DNA of 64,000 bases from assembly GCA_019454145.1 (NCBI GenBank), contig CP075366.1:2335564-2399563 (forward strand). Direction: 5' to 3'. Of the stretch, positions 9,801 to 17,425 are shown in pieces. The notes beneath the pieces were generated by a model, which had not been told where the DNA came from, did not search any database, and saw only the letters and a program-made list of their open reading frames with translations. Source of the DNA: Fimbriimonadaceae bacterium (GTDB taxonomy: Bacteria > Armatimonadota > Fimbriimonadia > Fimbriimonadales > Fimbriimonadaceae). Position 1 is the first letter of the stretch; every line of letters begins with the position of its first letter. Position numbers and translations under genes: made by a program.

Positions 9801-10074
9801 GGCGGTGATCGAAGCGAGCCCGCAACGGCTTAGGCCGATCTTGATGACGACGATTATTACGGTTGTGGTCATGGCGTTGATCGCTTTCCACCCGAAGTCA
9901 GGGCTGGATGCTTATCAGCCGATGGGCACGGTTATTGTCGGCGGGTTGGTAGCGGGAACGATTCTGTCGCTTGTGGATATTCCGATCATGCATACGTTGG
10001 TTGATGATTTGGTGCGATGGTTAAGGGTGAAAGTGTTGAAGCAAGACCCGGCGACCTTGGAACCGATTGAATAG
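6808..10074 (+). CDS. RND efflux pump inner-membrane permease
   Basis: At 1088 residues with two large periplasmic loops and about 12 helices, this is an AcrB/CusA-superfamily proton-driven pump. The N-terminal helix (VVALFLAVLVLGWIAI) and the central LIGLLISIGRLVDDAI segment carry the paired Asp used in proton relay. The VDDAI form is that of the hydrophobe/amphiphile-efflux branch rather than the single-Asp form of the classical CusA/CzcA branch. The adaptor with metal-binding domains still points to a metal substrate. Gene overlap with the adaptor shows one operon. No outer-membrane channel gene accompanies it, so a TolC-type partner must be encoded elsewhere. Confidence 0.85.
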   Translation: MSGQEQEKPRGGVVQWSVDNPYGVVALFLAVLVLGWIAITHLMPKRFMPYVESPLIGIVTEMPGLSAEDMEAYYSSPIEQKMVSIQNVRYIRSVSQDGFSMVVLEFPYGHNMQKAYTEVQALMEAAKGELPGDDANRTPSFIVKVDPLNLPVLTLALTGDENQGWTKTRLRDLADNQILNRFKSANKNVYTVTTFGGHRRQLQVRADPVKLKSLGLSILDLRDAIDQYNVAKPAGLVTQSGSEPVLRVDTLAKTAAMVAEYPVKADGTRVVKIGDVAEVLDTEVEERSGYRFMEEGTAKDAIAIQILQNPDASSPVTIEAAEKVARQLEKDYPGIKLEVAYNNASFVDILFENMTHELIVAVILTGLAVLLFLGEWRGTLIALTAIPTSMAMTLLFMSAFGFSLNSSTLIGLLISIGRLVDDAIIDIHAVERHMRMGKDVRTATIDGITEVRKSVLAGTVVLIVALIPLLLSGGITQLMFEGLCWPIIFGVAFSYVVSMTLTSVLCSRFLQHPDKRRVTWFSRLVLTPFDNGLHRMEKGYERLIRWLLQHRFANMVRVLVTVMVGFGFYYFIGSEMMPLADVGQASVQLEMQPGTSYSATKAGVRQLEQIMAEVGGDKGWIRKASIEIGNEAGPGMPQDVAYTGYGMRMVNGASAMLTFSDKDSGRPDVWKIIDRIHDRAMAEIPGIRRIQIKEMGSDVMATALAPVALVIYGDDLQVLDKLGKEVLAMAKTDVVNPRTNKPDIAQPFTTWEMAKPTYDLVVDEAKAAAHGLSPVAISQQAYYALRGGLTETFYRLPNRRPISIQVRYEEDARNDLAKLDSMFVTGMMGEQVPLKELVRFEKRMAPSLIEHDQLRRAVNFGGYYRKDGRPSMDVTMDLQMQAQAKLNWPLGYGIDARGDMTQMMDSFRILLSGLAIALVLMYFILVAQFHGFLQPLQMMFSLPLELSGVFLMLWLMHQAFSTVSIMGVIILSGMDIVTAILMIDLIMEYRKSGMPRNKAVIEASPQRLRPILMTTIITVVVMALIAFHPKSGLDAYQPMGTVIVGGLVAGTILSLVDIPIMHTLVDDLVRWLRVKVLKQDPATLEPIE

Positions 10075-10080
10075 ACAACA

Positions 10081-10105
10081 GGCGGGCTCCTTGCTCGCCC
10101 GTTTT
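10081..10105 (+). terminator. Intrinsic terminator after the RND pump gene
   Basis: GGCGGGC (10081-10087) pairs with GCTCGCC (10093-10099) around a five-base loop, followed by CG and TTTTGTTT. Confidence 0.75.
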
Positions 10106-10162
10106 GTTTACGGCAACTTTATGCACTGAACTTATCCTATAGCTGGTGCAAATGGGACAATC

Positions 10163-10175
10163 TAATACCCTGTAG
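10163..10175 (+). promoter_or_regulatory. Half-site of a CsoR-type operator
   Basis: TAATACCC at 10163-10170 is identical to the left half of the perfect palindrome at 11125-11144, but the right half is lost (TGTAG). It lies about 20 bp before the DUF305 gene, so weak CsoR control is possible. Confidence 0.35.
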
Positions 10176-10190
10176 CAAAGGAGTTTTTGA

Positions 10191-10781
10191 ATGAAAGAAT
10201 CAAACGCCAAGCAAAATAAGATGACTCACGACAAAACAGGAATGTCGATGTCTTGGGGCAAGTTTGCCGGGATGATCGGGGTTTCGACGGCGGTTATGTT
10301 TGGGTTGATGTACCAGCTTGTTTACGAGCCGGGCCATGCGTTTTTCAGCTTGAACCGGTTTATCGCTTCGCTCTTGATGGGGTGCGTGATGTCAGTGATC
10401 ATGTTGGCTTTTATGTGGCCCATGTATAAGGGCCAATTGACGAAGTTTGCGGTTGTCGGGGCGAGCGGCATCGCTGCCCTCGGGCTCTTTTGGGTGAACC
10501 GTCAGCAAGTGATTATCGACGATATCGCCTATATGAAGTCGATGATTCCCCACCACTCTATTGCGATCAACAATTCGCGAAAAGCCAAGATCAGCGACCC
10601 CCGGGTGCGCGAGTTGGCAGATAGCATAATCGCCGCCCAGGTGAAAGAAATCGAAGAGATGAAACTGCTGATCAACGATATCGAAAGCAACGGCAAGAGG
10701 GGAGATTCGCCTTTGCCGCCCCGAACGGCGCAGGTGACAGAAGACATGTTGCCGGAAATTAACTCCGTCGTTGCAAACTAA
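10191..10781 (+). CDS. DUF305 membrane protein of the copper cluster
   Basis: The 196-residue product has about three hydrophobic segments (GMIGVSTAVMFGLM, LLMGCVMSVIMLAFMW, VVGASGIAALGLFW). These precede a C-terminal DUF305 segment (DIAYMKSMIPHHSIAI, then RELADSIIAAQ). DUF305 is a ferritin-like helical domain often encoded beside copper-export genes; its histidines (PHH) could bind metal. A good ribosome binding site (AAAGGAG) lies just before the ATG. The N-terminus is Lys/Asn/Thr-rich and cytoplasmic. It sits between the RND pump and csoR. The exact biochemical role of this family is not known. Confidence 0.75.
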   Translation: MKESNAKQNKMTHDKTGMSMSWGKFAGMIGVSTAVMFGLMYQLVYEPGHAFFSLNRFIASLLMGCVMSVIMLAFMWPMYKGQLTKFAVVGASGIAALGLFWVNRQQVIIDDIAYMKSMIPHHSIAINNSRKAKISDPRVRELADSIIAAQVKEIEEMKLLINDIESNGKRGDSPLPPRTAQVTEDMLPEINSVVAN

Positions 10782-10784
10782 CCG

Positions 10785-10804
10785 ATACCCTATAGGGGTA
10801 TACT
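10785..10804 (+). promoter_or_regulatory. CsoR operator overlapping the csoR promoter -10
   Basis: ATACCCTATAGGGGTAT (10785-10801) is an imperfect palindrome of the TACCC-N4/5-GGGTA type bound by CsoR. It overlaps a -10 box TATACT at 10799-10804. The ATG at 10811 is only 7 bp from that box, so the csoR mRNA may be leaderless. Repressor binding here would block RNA polymerase. Confidence 0.75.
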
Positions 10805-10810
10805 AGCAGT

Positions 10811-11101
10811 ATGGAAAATAAGACTCAGGGGTCGCTTGACCGGCGTTTGGCCCGCGTTGAAGGGCAGGTGCGGGGGTTGCGTCGGATGGTGGCAGAAGAC
10901 GCCTATTGCATCGATATTTTGACTCAAGTGAGTGCAGTTCGGTCGGCTATCGACCAGTTTGCGGCGGAGTTGGCGATGTCGCATGTGCAGACATGTATCA
11001 TCGGTCACGGCACGGAAAGTGAGCACGACCACTGCAAGAGCATGACGGAAGAGGAATTGTTCGGTGAGCTAAAAACCACCCTGTCCAGGCTGATCAAATA
11101 G
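10811..11101 (+). CDS. csoR: CsoR-family copper-sensing repressor
   Basis: The 96-residue all-helical product has the CsoR/RcnR pattern: LDRRLARVEGQVRGLRRM, then YCIDILTQVSAVRSAI, then SHVQTC. Residues C33, H58 and C62 have the same spacing as the Cys-His-Cys Cu(I) site of CsoR, so Cu(I) rather than Ni/Co is the expected inducer. Known CsoR proteins release DNA on Cu(I) binding. Operator-like palindromes lie directly before this gene and before copZ, which supports autoregulation and control of copZ-copA. Confidence 0.9.
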   Translation: MENKTQGSLDRRLARVEGQVRGLRRMVAEDAYCIDILTQVSAVRSAIDQFAAELAMSHVQTCIIGHGTESEHDHCKSMTEEELFGELKTTLSRLIK

Positions 11102-11124
11102 TCCCAGAGTTTACATATTAGACC

Positions 11125-11144
11125 TAATACCCCATGGGGTATTA
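11125..11144 (+). promoter_or_regulatory. CsoR operator before copZ-copA
   Basis: TAATACCCCATGGGGTATTA is a perfect 20-bp palindrome of the CsoR type, 15 bp before the copZ ATG. A possible -10 (TATTAA, 11140-11145) overlaps its right half. GGAT at 11151-11154 can serve as ribosome binding site. Confidence 0.8.
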
Positions 11145-11159
11145 AAGTAGGATTGTTGT

Positions 11160-11381
11160 ATGGACAACTCAGAAACAAAAACGACGATAAATGTGAAAGG
11201 GATGACTTGCGGGCATTGCGCCCAAGCGGTCGAAGAGGCGGCACTGTCGGTAGACGGGGTTTCCCAAGCGACTGTTGATCTTGGAAAGGGTCAGGCGACC
11301 ATTAGTGGTTCGGGTTTTGACCTTGACACGGTGATCCAGGCTATCTCAGAAGCAGGGTATGCCGCTTCCGTAGGAGAGTAA
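11160..11381 (+). CDS. copZ: CopZ-like copper chaperone (HMA domain)
   Basis: A single 73-residue heavy-metal-associated domain with the Cu(I)-binding motif GMTCGHC near the N-terminus, the ferredoxin-like pattern ([11 protein letters not shown]) and the closing AGYAA. Such proteins carry Cu(I) in the cytoplasm to the P-type ATPase and to CsoR. The next gene, copA, begins one base after its stop, so the two are cotranscribed. A CsoR operator precedes it. Confidence 0.9.
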   Translation: MDNSETKTTINVKGMTCGHCAQAVEEAALSVDGVSQATVDLGKGQATISGSGFDLDTVIQAISEAGYAASVGE

Positions 11382-11382
11382 G

Positions 11383-13614
11383 GTGCACACCCACCACGAT
11401 CACGCTTCTTCTCCCGCAACGCCAGAAACGACCCAACTCGACATTGAAGGAATGTCTTGTGCGAGTTGCGTTGCGCGGGTCGAAAAGTCTTTAAGCAAAG
11501 TCGAAGGGGTCGATGAGGCGACGGTCAACTTTGCCAACCATGTTGGAACGGTGAACCACGCTCACGGGGTGACGCCGGAGCAGTTGATTGGGGCGGTTGA
11601 GAAGGCGGGCTATTCTGCGACGTTAAAGGCTGATGAAATGGCTTCAGGTCATGCGGGGATGGATCACTCCGCCCATACAAAAGCTTCATCGGATGTGCAG
11701 ATTCGGCGGGCAAAGTGGGAGCTGATCTTTGCAGCGTTGCTTACGATTCCGATCATCGGGATTTCGATGGCTTGGCACCCCCGCCCGGGTTATGTGAACT
11801 GGCTCTTGTTCGCGCTTACTACTCCGGTCATCTTCTACTTTGGCCGCCAGTTCTTCACGTTGACTTGGAAGGCCGCGAAGCACTTTACGACAACGATGGA
11901 CACGCTGATTGCGGTTGGCACATTTGCGGCCTGGGGATATAGCGTTTACGGCCTTTTGCGATTTACCGACCCGCACATGCAAAGCGAGCACATATATTTT
12001 GAATCGGCGGCGGGGATCGTCGTGCTTGTGCTTTTAGGTCGGTATTTGGAAGAACGGGCGAAAACGCAGATGTCCGGCGCGATTAAGAAGTTAATGGGGC
12101 TTGCTCCGAAGACCGCGACTCGAATCAAGGCGGATGGCTCGGAAGAAGAGGTTTCTTTGGCGGATGTGAAACCCGGGGATCTGTTGAAACTGCGTCCGGG
12201 TGAAAAGGTTGCGGTGGACGGGGTTGTTGAATCGGGTTCGAGTTTTGTTGATGAATCGATGTTGACGGGTGAGCCGGTTCCGGTTGAGAAGGGCGAAGGG
12301 GATTCGGTTACGGCTGGCACAGTCAACCAAAACGGAAGTTTGACTTACCGAGCGCAAAAGGTCGGTTCTGAAACGATGCTGGCGCAGATCGTGAAGATGG
12401 TTGAACGGGCGCAAGGATCCAAGGCTCCGATGCAACGGCTGGCTGATAAGGTGTCGTCAATATTTGTTCCCGCGGTGATCGTAATTGCGATCTTAACTGG
12501 GATACTCACCTTCGTCTTGCTCGGATCGCCGGATGCGGCGATCCTGCGAGCGGTGGCGGTTCTCGTTATTGCTTGCCCGTGCGCGCTGGGTTTGGCGACG
12601 CCGACAGCTTTGATGGTGGGAACGGGCCGAGGAGCCGAGCTTGGAATTTTGGTGAAAGACGGTCAGGCACTTGAGTGGGCGGGAGCGATTCAAACCGTTT
12701 TACTTGACAAGACGGGCACGATCACCCGCGGCAAGCCGGAACTCACAGATATCGTTCCGGTTGGCGAACTGAGCAAGGACGACGTTTTGAAGATCGCGGC
12801 AGGCTTGGAGTCGAATTCTGAACACCCGGTGGCAAAGGCGGTCGTTCGCGCGGTGAGCGAAGGCGGTTTGGCTATTCCTGCGGTTTCGGATTATGAAACG
12901 ATCCGGGGCAAGGGCGTTCGCGCAGCGGTTGATGGTCGCGAGTGGTTCTTGGTGAGCCCAGTGGCCGCATCGGGTGACGTTGATTTGGCGGTAATTCGCG
13001 ATCAGATTGACCAGTTGCAAGGTGAAGCGAAAACGGCTTTTGTTTTGCATGACGGGGGCACTGTTGCGGCGGTGTTTGCGGTTGCCGACGTTGTCGATGA
13101 GCACAGCCGCCATGCCATTGCCGAGCTTCACGATTTGGGATTAAAAACCGTAATGGTGACTGGTGACAACCGGACGACCGCGGAATCGATTGCGGCTCAG
13201 GTAGGAATCGATTCGGTCGAGGCCGAAGTGTTGCCAGATGGCAAGGCAGGCATTGTTTTAGAGCGACAGAAGATCGGCCCGGTTGCGATGGTGGGCGATG
13301 GAATCAATGACGCGCCTGCCCTCGCTCAAGCCGATTTGGGAATTGCGATGGGTCACGGTACGGACGTCGCAATGGAGACAGCAGGGATCACGATCTTGCG
13401 TTCGGATTTGCGAGCAGTACCGAAGGCAATCTTGCTTTCGCGGGCTACGATGAATACGATCAAGGGCAATCTGTTTTGGGCGTTTGTTTACAACGTTTTG
13501 ATGATTCCGTTGGCGGCGATTGGTTTGTTGAGCCCGATGATAGCGGCAGGGGCGATGGCGTTTTCGAGTATTTCGGTGATCTTGAACTCGCTTCGGTTGA
13601 AACGCTTTTCCTAA
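11383..13614 (+). CDS. copA: Cu(I)-exporting P1B-type ATPase
   Basis: A 743-residue P1B-1 ATPase starting with GTG after GGAGAG. Order of domains: a His-rich N-terminus, one HMA domain (GMSCASC, C26 and C29), a second His-containing linker, helices, actuator domain (MLTGEPVPV), the CPC membrane metal site (C398 and C400), the phosphorylated Asp in DKTGT (D442), SEHPVAKAV of the nucleotide-binding domain, [10 protein letters not shown] and C-terminal helices. It pumps Cu(I) out of the cytoplasm at the expense of ATP. It is cotranscribed with copZ under a CsoR-type operator and ends the metal module of the island. Confidence 0.93.
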   Translation: MHTHHDHASSPATPETTQLDIEGMSCASCVARVEKSLSKVEGVDEATVNFANHVGTVNHAHGVTPEQLIGAVEKAGYSATLKADEMASGHAGMDHSAHTKASSDVQIRRAKWELIFAALLTIPIIGISMAWHPRPGYVNWLLFALTTPVIFYFGRQFFTLTWKAAKHFTTTMDTLIAVGTFAAWGYSVYGLLRFTDPHMQSEHIYFESAAGIVVLVLLGRYLEERAKTQMSGAIKKLMGLAPKTATRIKADGSEEEVSLADVKPGDLLKLRPGEKVAVDGVVESGSSFVDESMLTGEPVPVEKGEGDSVTAGTVNQNGSLTYRAQKVGSETMLAQIVKMVERAQGSKAPMQRLADKVSSIFVPAVIVIAILTGILTFVLLGSPDAAILRAVAVLVIACPCALGLATPTALMVGTGRGAELGILVKDGQALEWAGAIQTVLLDKTGTITRGKPELTDIVPVGELSKDDVLKIAAGLESNSEHPVAKAVVRAVSEGGLAIPAVSDYETIRGKGVRAAVDGREWFLVSPVAASGDVDLAVIRDQIDQLQGEAKTAFVLHDGGTVAAVFAVADVVDEHSRHAIAELHDLGLKTVMVTGDNRTTAESIAAQVGIDSVEAEVLPDGKAGIVLERQKIGPVAMVGDGINDAPALAQADLGIAMGHGTDVAMETAGITILRSDLRAVPKAILLSRATMNTIKGNLFWAFVYNVLMIPLAAIGLLSPMIAAGAMAFSSISVILNSLRLKRFS

Positions 13615-14013
13615 TAGTCGGTCTCAGCTGCTGACCAATTGATCTACGGATACCAAACAATGCAATTACGACAGCACAAAAGAAGGCCAGCCCCACTGGC
13701 AAGAGCCCTCCATGTTCGGGTGAACTGCGCTACCACCTGCTTTGATCGCCACCTGTAATTGGTCGCGGATACAGACATCGAGGTCAATAGCGGCCGATTA
13801 GTCGTCGGCCGTTGCTGATATGACTATCCGCTTTGTGGCGTCCGCTTTGCCCTTTAGCAACGCCTTGATTCGGCTTTCAGCGTCGCTCCGTTGTCATGTG
13901 AAGGCCCCCCATAGAATAGAGCAGGTCTTGACCAATTTCAGACCGGGGAACTTCCTTCAGCCACTAAACAGGGCGATGATGGTTGGCATAGTTCATCCAA
14001 TGTTCTGAAAGAT
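13615..14013. other. Gene-poor stretch with tRNA-like debris
   Basis: About 400 bp between copA and the GIY-YIG gene hold no convincing reading frame. On the minus strand 13624-13648 looks like a degenerate tRNA 5' half: it shares GCAGCTGA with the tRNA-Asn of this window and has a D-arm-like pattern, but no intact T-arm or acceptor follows. A 62-codon plus frame at 13820-14008 shows no recognisable protein features. The stretch may mark an old junction between two parts of the island. Confidence 0.3.
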
Positions 14014-14679
14014 TCACTGTGCATCAATCTCTTCAAGTTGTTTGAGATGCTCATCCATCCACTCGTCAGTAGGTAGTACATCGTTCTTACCGTCGTCATC
14101 ACGGTTTAGAAGTGGAAGGCTTTCTCTGAATTCACGTTTGAAACGCTGAATATGCCCAGCCTCAACCGCAAAGACCCGTTCATCGTGATCCATGCAAATA
14201 CCAATGGCTGATCTAAATTCTTCCGCAGTAATATCCATTGACTTCGCGTAGTCGGTGACACTTTTGTCCTCAGTCTTCGGAGCCGTTGGCAGATTCAGGT
14301 AGCGAACTTGGAAAGAGTGCCCCTTGAGCAACGCTTTTGCGACGGGGTCACTCTCAAAGTGAGCTCGGCTACCATGTGGAGCATTTTTCCACTTCGTTAC
14401 AGTCCGCCAAGCGCGAACTAGACTCATAAATCTATTCTTGAGCGAGTTCGAAGATCCCGTCATGCCAATGTATATGACACCGTGTAGGTCACTACCCTCT
14501 CGATCTACCATAAAGGCAGGTTCCCCCTGGTTGTCAATTGCTCGAAGCATATAAATACCTGCTCGTTCTGGAACGTTCTTTCGCTCGATGCAATCGGGTG
14601 AAAGCCAATCTGACCACGTGAAGACTTTATCGCCTCCTTTGAGTTCAGTAATCGTGTTATCGTTATTAATTCGTTTCAT
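14014..14679 (-). CDS. GIY-YIG-like domain protein
   Basis: From the ATG at 14679, which has AAGGA a few bases upstream, the product is 221 residues. It contains AGIYMLRA (GIY at 41-43) and GVIYIGMTG (YIG at 70-72) followed by LKNRF, the core of the GIY-YIG nuclease fold. The rest (GICMDHDERVFAVEAGHIQ) is not recognised. GIY-YIG domains nick or cut DNA in homing enzymes, repair and some restriction enzymes; whether this one is active is unknown. It lies alone inside the island and reads towards copA. Confidence 0.6.
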   Translation of the reverse strand: MKRINNDNTITELKGGDKVFTWSDWLSPDCIERKNVPERAGIYMLRAIDNQGEPAFMVDREGSDLHGVIYIGMTGSSNSLKNRFMSLVRAWRTVTKWKNAPHGSRAHFESDPVAKALLKGHSFQVRYLNLPTAPKTEDKSVTDYAKSMDITAEEFRSAIGICMDHDERVFAVEAGHIQRFKREFRESLPLLNRDDDGKNDVLPTDEWMDEHLKQLEEIDAQ

Positions 14680-15307
14680 CAACGTCCTTATACAGTTTTG
14701 TGTCAAAAATTTTGAGAATCAATCTCAGTCATTATAGAAACAGTGCTCCTGCTCTGCCTTCGATGTCGTTACCTTTGGTTGGTGTCGTCAGTAGCCATGT
14801 CGAATTCACAAGAAAATCAACTTCTACCGCACGGATGCGGAGCGGACTTTCTGTCCAAGAATCTTGAGGCATCTAGACCGGCTGCGAGTCGTAGAACCCA
14901 AGGCAAAGGACACCGGCAACAGGTGTTCGCGTTCGGATACCGACGAAGAGTCGGGACACTTCGACCACCCAATTACGGCACACTCATTGTCGAGCGCATA
15001 ACCTTCGCGCTCGCCTTGCTTACCAGCCCCGCACTAACCAAATTAACACGGGTTTAAGCGTACTTTGAGAGACGGACTTGAGGTTTTTTTCTACTAGAAT
15101 TGCTTCTCTCTGTCGCTGTTTGTCGCTACGCAATACGTACCGTCATCCGAATTGATGTGCGTGGTGTTGATAATCGCAGTATTGTCCGAAAGCAAAAAAG
15201 TCATTTGCTTCTGTCAAGCACAAGTTAAGTGATACTTACGAGCTTTTGCCGTATAGTAAATTTAAAAAAAGGTACTCCGTACTCGGTAGAGACGCGTACT
15301 AAATTTC
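14680..15307. other. Long stretch without a supported gene
   Basis: About 630 bp between the GIY-YIG and XRE genes. A plus frame at 14743-15057 (104 codons) has no domain, no ribosome binding site and an odd composition, and is not accepted. The right part (15180-15300) is A/T-rich, with a weak -10-like TATAGT near 15253 and a repeated GTACTC/GTACTCG segment. No function is assigned. Confidence 0.3.
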
Positions 15308-15595
15308 CTACTCATGCTTGGCAAGCTGTGACTCAAACAGCGTGATGAATTGTACAAAGTCCGCTTCCAAGCAAATACAGTATTTCCGTACCTCTACTAC
15401 ATCCATGCGCCTTTCGCCGCGTTCCCACTTGCTAAGTGCGGATTGTGTGATGCCTAGCCGATTAGCCATATCATCCTGAGTTACGCCGTTGGCTCGCCGC
15501 AATTGACGCAAAGCGTCAAGCAACAGTTTGTACTCAGCAGTATGTATCGACTTTTGCAATAGTACATCTTGGAATTCGATAATAGAATAGTCCAA
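15308..15595 (-). CDS. XRE-family helix-turn-helix regulator
   Basis: The 95-residue product contains a standard XRE (Cro/CI) domain from about residue 27: LRQLRRANGVTQDDMANRLG, then ITQSALSKWERGERRMD. The only start codon near the 5' end is TTG at 15595, so the true start is uncertain. It diverges from the gene at 15597 with almost no gap, so the promoters would lie inside the neighbouring coding regions. It is a candidate repressor of island functions. Confidence 0.75.
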   Translation of the reverse strand: MDYSIIEFQDVLLQKSIHTAEYKLLLDALRQLRRANGVTQDDMANRLGITQSALSKWERGERRMDVVEVRKYCICLEADFVQFITLFESQLAKHE

Positions 15596-15596
15596 A

Positions 15597-16265
15597 ATGG
15601 ACTTTATGCAGACTCAGCAGAGCTTCGCTGACTGGAACACTGAAGTTGACAGGGTGCTTCTGGCGAATGGAACGGGCAAAAGAGCGGGTGACATTCTGAT
15701 GAAAGCCCGCATGGATGCGTACCGAATCGGATTGACAGCTGAGCAATTTGCAAATGCGCCTAACCTTCCTTTCCGAACGATCAGCGAAAAATCGGTCAAA
15801 GTTGCAAGAGGTTGCCTTTGGTCGACTGCTGTAATTGGGTTGCTTCTATTTGTTCTGATGCTAATTGGTAGTAGTGTCCTGGACGGCGATCCAGAACTGC
15901 CCACAAGAGCTCTTCAAGAGAGTCGACCATTTGACACCATGCCTGAAATTAATTATGTTGTGACTGCGGAGCGGTTAGCAAAATCTTATGATGAGAATGC
16001 GGTAGCTGCAAACGAGACCTTTCTAAACAAATGGATTGAGGTTTCAGGCGTTGCAATTAGAATTGAGGATGCACCGCCAACAATTCAACTGAGGGGAAGT
16101 GAATATGCAGGCATTTCTTTGTTGCGCGTCACATGCGAGTTTGAACATGCATCTCGGCCGCAGGTATCAAAGGTTAAGCCCGGCGATTCTGTCATTATTT
16201 TTGGAAAAGTGAGTGGTAGCACCGGAACCGGCAGTCCTGCATTAATAATGTGCCGACTCAAATAG
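15597..16265 (+). CDS. Membrane-anchored protein with OB-fold-like C-terminus
   Basis: The 222-residue product has a polar N-terminal part (~70 residues), one membrane helix (AVIGLLLFVLMLIGSSVL), and an outer segment. In that segment SYDENAVAANETFLNKWIEVSGVA, later GDSVIIFGKVSG, resembles the tRNA_anti-like OB-fold family; the match is by eye. The start may be the ATG at 15606. It is divergent from the XRE gene and follows the integrase convergently. Function is unknown. Confidence 0.55.
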   Translation: MDFMQTQQSFADWNTEVDRVLLANGTGKRAGDILMKARMDAYRIGLTAEQFANAPNLPFRTISEKSVKVARGCLWSTAVIGLLLFVLMLIGSSVLDGDPELPTRALQESRPFDTMPEINYVVTAERLAKSYDENAVAANETFLNKWIEVSGVAIRIEDAPPTIQLRGSEYAGISLLRVTCEFEHASRPQVSKVKPGDSVIIFGKVSGSTGTGSPALIMCRLK

Positions 16266-16273
16266 TCACTGAG

Positions 16274-17425
16274 TCATTCAACAATGCTTGTTGTGTAAGG
16301 GCGTTCGCATAGGCGTTCACTTAAACGATCCATTGCTTCTACATGCAGTTCCTGCATGGCATGTGCATACACCGACAGTGTGAAAGACACTTGGGAATGT
16401 CCCAGTAACTCTGATATAACGCGTGCTGATGTACCAGTTGCCAATAATATGCTTGCATTGGTGTGACGCAAGTCATGTATGCGGATGTCAGGTAAGCCAT
16501 GCATCTTTAACATAGACTTAAATTCGCGTCGTACATTCTTAGAATCTAAAGGCGTACCAATTGATGTGGTAAAGATGAAGTCAGAAGGTTCCCATCTCGC
16601 CCTGTTAACCATTCGGTATTGACGTTGCAGTGCTTCCGCATCGCGTAATGCATCAAGCACTGCTCCAAATAAGGGTAGCACTCGATTAGAATGCTTTGAC
16701 TTGGGAGGCAACAAATGCCACTGGCCGTCGTGGAATTGAAGCTGTTTATTTATTCGAATCTTTGCCTCTGCCCATTTGACATCCGACCATTGTAAAGCAA
16801 GCGCTTCTCCGCTTCGCAATCCGAGCAGGATAAGAGTTTTGAACAGAGCTCCATACTTATTTGTGTTGCACGCTTGTAGCAATAACTGCGACTGCTCTAC
16901 CGTCAAAAACTGCGCTTCCTTCTTCTCTCTTTTAGGTGTGTTTTTTATTGCTGCGGGATTGCGTGCAATCAATTCCCATTCAACGGCTTGGCTGAGTGCA
17001 ACACGAAGGACTCGTCGGATAGGGTCGCAGGAAATCGACTTATCATGCACACTCTTCAGAAATCGCTGAACATCTTGAGAATTAAGTTTTGAAAGTTGAA
17101 CCCGTCCAATTCCAGGCACTATGTGATTGCGGATGATTTGCTCATAACTTCTGTACGTTGTTCGGCGCACACGAGGTTTTGCAACGTCACTTAACCATGC
17201 AAGCATGAACGTGCCGACAGATTGCTTTGAACCGACAGTTATTAAGCCACGTTGCTGGTCGTGCAAGCAAGCAACCATCTTTTCTCTTACCTCCTTTTTT
17301 GTTGCGCCGTAAAAATACTTTCGGTTCACCTTCCCATTAGGCTTTCGGCCAAGACTGACAGCGCCTACCCACTTACCATCCTTGCGTTGGCATATCGAGC
17401 CCTCACCGTTGCCGCGCTTAGACAT
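16274..17425 (-). CDS. int: Tyrosine recombinase (island integrase)
   Basis: The 383-residue product has an N-terminal arm-binding-like region (GSICQRKDGKWVGAVSLG), a SAM-like core-binding domain (70-160) and the catalytic domain with all expected residues: R204 (LGLRSGEALAL), a Lys near 242-244, H317 and R320 (HDLRH), H343 (LGHSQV) and Y353 (SVYAHAM). It should catalyse integration and excision at tRNA-Asn. It overlaps the end of the preceding gene (17418-18332) by 8 bp, so the two form an operon. Its place near the middle of the island, more than 8 kb from either end, is unusual. Confidence 0.92.
   Translation of the reverse strand: MSKRGNGEGSICQRKDGKWVGAVSLGRKPNGKVNRKYFYGATKKEVREKMVACLHDQQRGLITVGSKQSVGTFMLAWLSDVAKPRVRRTTYRSYEQIIRNHIVPGIGRVQLSKLNSQDVQRFLKSVHDKSISCDPIRRVLRVALSQAVEWELIARNPAAIKNTPKREKKEAQFLTVEQSQLLLQACNTNKYGALFKTLILLGLRSGEALALQWSDVKWAEAKIRINKQLQFHDGQWHLLPPKSKHSNRVLPLFGAVLDALRDAEALQRQYRMVNRARWEPSDFIFTTSIGTPLDSKNVRREFKSMLKMHGLPDIRIHDLRHTNASILLATGTSARVISELLGHSQVSFTLSVYAHAMQELHVEAMDRLSERLCERPYTTSIVE

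Noticed and set aside
6808-10190. Outer-membrane efflux channel gene for the RND pump
   Set aside because: No TolC/CusC-type frame is found before, within or after the adaptor-pump pair.
13820-14008. 62-codon plus-strand frame after copA
   Set aside because: Checked as a possible transposase remnant, but no motif could be seen.
14743-15057. 104-codon plus-strand frame
   Set aside because: No ribosome site, no domain, low-complexity Arg/Ala-rich mixture; likely chance.
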